Assembly: GCA_024404395.1 (NCBI GenBank)
Contig: JAKSPZ010000040.1
Coordinates: 1-7,442 of the forward strand
Direction: 5' to 3'
Length of the DNA stretch: 7,442 nt
Source of the DNA: Clostridia bacterium
GTDB lineage: Bacteria; Bacillota; Clostridia; Christensenellales; Aristaeellaceae
The stretch's first letter is position 1. Every line of letters starts with the position of its first letter. The translations under genes were made by a program, and so were the position numbers. A model generated the notes under the pieces. It did no database searches and was not told the origin of the DNA. It was given only the letters and a program-made list of their open reading frames with translations. Of this stretch, positions 6,625-7,442 are shown in pieces.

Positions 6625-7442
6625 TTAAGCCTCCTTATACAGGCGTGCTACCGCTTCGGCGGCATCAGCCAAAACTTTTTCGATATCAAGGGTCTTGTAC
6701 TCGCCGTCTTCATAGAGGACTTTGCCGTCTACCATGGTCATGGAGACATCGGAAGCCTGAACGGCGTAGACCAGCATGGTCATGGGATCGAAATTGGGAT
6801 ACAGATGGGGCTTTTTGCGGAAGTCGATGGCGATGATATCAGCCTTCTTCCCCACTTCGATGCAGCCAGTGTCCTTACGTCCCTGAGCTTTCGCGCCGTT
6901 GATGGTCGCCATCTTCAGGACGGATTCGGGCTTCATCATGACGGCATCCTTGTTGTAACCGTTGTGGATGACGGCAGCCAGATGCATCTCCTCAAACATG
7001 TTGAGATTGTTGTTGCTGGCGGCACCGTCGGTACCGAGGGTAACGTTGATGCCCATATCGAGCATCTTCTGCACCTGTGCAAATCCGCTGCCCAGCTTCA
7101 TATTGCTGGTGGGATTGTGGATGGGACTTACGTTATGACGCTTGGCGATCTCCATGTCTTCATCCGACAGCCAGACGCAGTGAGCTGCGAGGGTGGGAAC
7201 GTCCAGAATGCCCATGGATTCAAGCCATGCCATGGGGGTCATACCGTGGCGTTCGATGCACTCGTTGTGTTCCTTCTCGGTCTCGGAAACGTGCACCTGC
7301 AAAACTGCTTCATCGGCATACTGACGGATCCTGTCGGCATAGCCCTTGGTGACGTTGTCGTTGATGGTGTATTCCGCGTGGATTGCGAAGTCTACGTGGA
7401 TCTTGCCGTTCTGAGTGTTGTGGCGCTCCTTATACAGCTCGA
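6625..7442 (-). CDS. mtaD: MTA/SAH/5'-deoxyadenosine deaminase (amidohydrolase), C-terminal part; 5' end beyond right edge
   Basis: Family role: zinc-dependent cytoplasmic deaminase that converts 5'-methylthioadenosine, S-adenosylhomocysteine or 5'-deoxyadenosine to the inosine analogue (MtaD/DadD). Seen: the frame is open from the right edge to the TAA at 6625, 271 codons of an expected ~430. Present are HAEYT (about 7382-7368), HVSETEKE (metal-ligand His and catalytic Glu, about 7293-7270), AAHCVWLSDED, HNPTSNMKLGSG, GTDGAASNNN (metal-binding Asp) and the C-terminal GKKADIIAID strand of the amidohydrolase beta-sandwich. The N-terminal HxH metal motif lies outside the window. The codon at 7300-7302 is an internal TTG leucine, not a start, because family similarity continues upstream of it. 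It is the first operon gene in view. Paralogues acting on triazines, guanine or cytosine exist, but the HVSETEKE, HCVWL and TDGAASNNN set is typical of MtaD. Confidence 0.9.
   Translation of the reverse strand, partial: ELYKERHNTQNGKIHVDFAIHAEYTINDNVTKGYADRIRQYADEAVLQVHVSETEKEHNECIERHGMTPMAWLESMGILDVPTLAAHCVWLSDEDMEIAKRHNVSPIHNPTSNMKLGSGFAQVQKMLDMGINVTLGTDGAASNNNLNMFEEMHLAAVIHNGYNKDAVMMKPESVLKMATINGAKAQGRKDTGCIEVGKKADIIAIDFRKKPHLYPNFDPMTMLVYAVQASDVSMTMVDGKVLYEDGEYKTLDIEKVLADAAEAVARLYKEA
6629..6636 (-). promoter_or_regulatory. Ribosome binding site of the isomerase gene, inside the deaminase coding end
   Basis: AAGGAGGC lies on the minus strand, overlapping the final Lys-Glu-Ala codons of the deaminase and 8 nt before the isomerase ATG at 6621. 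The near-consensus Shine-Dalgarno within the upstream gene suggests translational coupling and tight co-expression. Confidence 0.8.

Noticed and set aside
7300..7302. TTG as the deaminase start codon
   Set aside because: Family similarity (HAEYT and surrounding residues) continues in frame upstream to the window edge, so this is an internal leucine.

Overview
The window reads as an anaerobic, moderately GC-rich Clostridia-type chromosome (Firmicutes, possibly a gut organism). This rests on strong AGGAGG-like ribosome binding sites, sigma-A-like promoters, a B. subtilis/Thermus-type (Ib) aspartate aminotransferase, a Clostridia-like glycogen phosphorylase and an oxygen-independent methylthioadenosine-salvage gene set. 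The taxonomic placement is inference from protein flavour only. I see no mobile element, CRISPR array, tRNA or rRNA.

Layout. (1) Positions 1-2158, minus strand: a glycogen/maltodextrin phosphorylase gene running off the left edge. It is broken near 1098 by what looks like a ~53-nt deletion that removes a conserved active-site segment and shifts the frame. It has a clear promoter and ribosome binding site at 2164-2220. (2) Positions 2159-2435: a divergent intergenic region with an 11-bp-arm perfect inverted repeat at 2374-2402, just upstream of the next gene and probably overlapping its promoter. (3) Positions 2436-3635, plus strand: a single PLP-dependent aspartate-type aminotransferase. (4) Positions 3652-3687: a strong hairpin terminator shared with the convergent operon. 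(5) Positions 7442 down to 3693, minus strand: a compact four-gene operon. In transcription order it holds an MTA/SAH/5'-deoxyadenosine deaminase (5' end off the right edge), an MtnA-like sugar-1-phosphate isomerase, a methionine gamma-lyase-type PLP enzyme and a class II (FucA-like) aldolase. Intergenic gaps are 3, 24 and 1 nt.

How the genes fit together. The operon looks like an oxygen-independent salvage or disposal route for the SAM by-products methylthioadenosine (MTA) and/or 5'-deoxyadenosine. Deamination to the inosine form would be followed by phosphorolysis to the 5-(methylthio)ribose-1-phosphate; no gene for that step is in view. Isomerisation to the ribulose-1-phosphate and aldol cleavage would then give DHAP plus (methylthio)acetaldehyde, as in the known 'DHAP shunt'. 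The gamma-lyase gene in the middle links this to methanethiol/methionine sulfur chemistry and is the least expected member. The aminotransferase is transcribed towards the operon and is not part of it.
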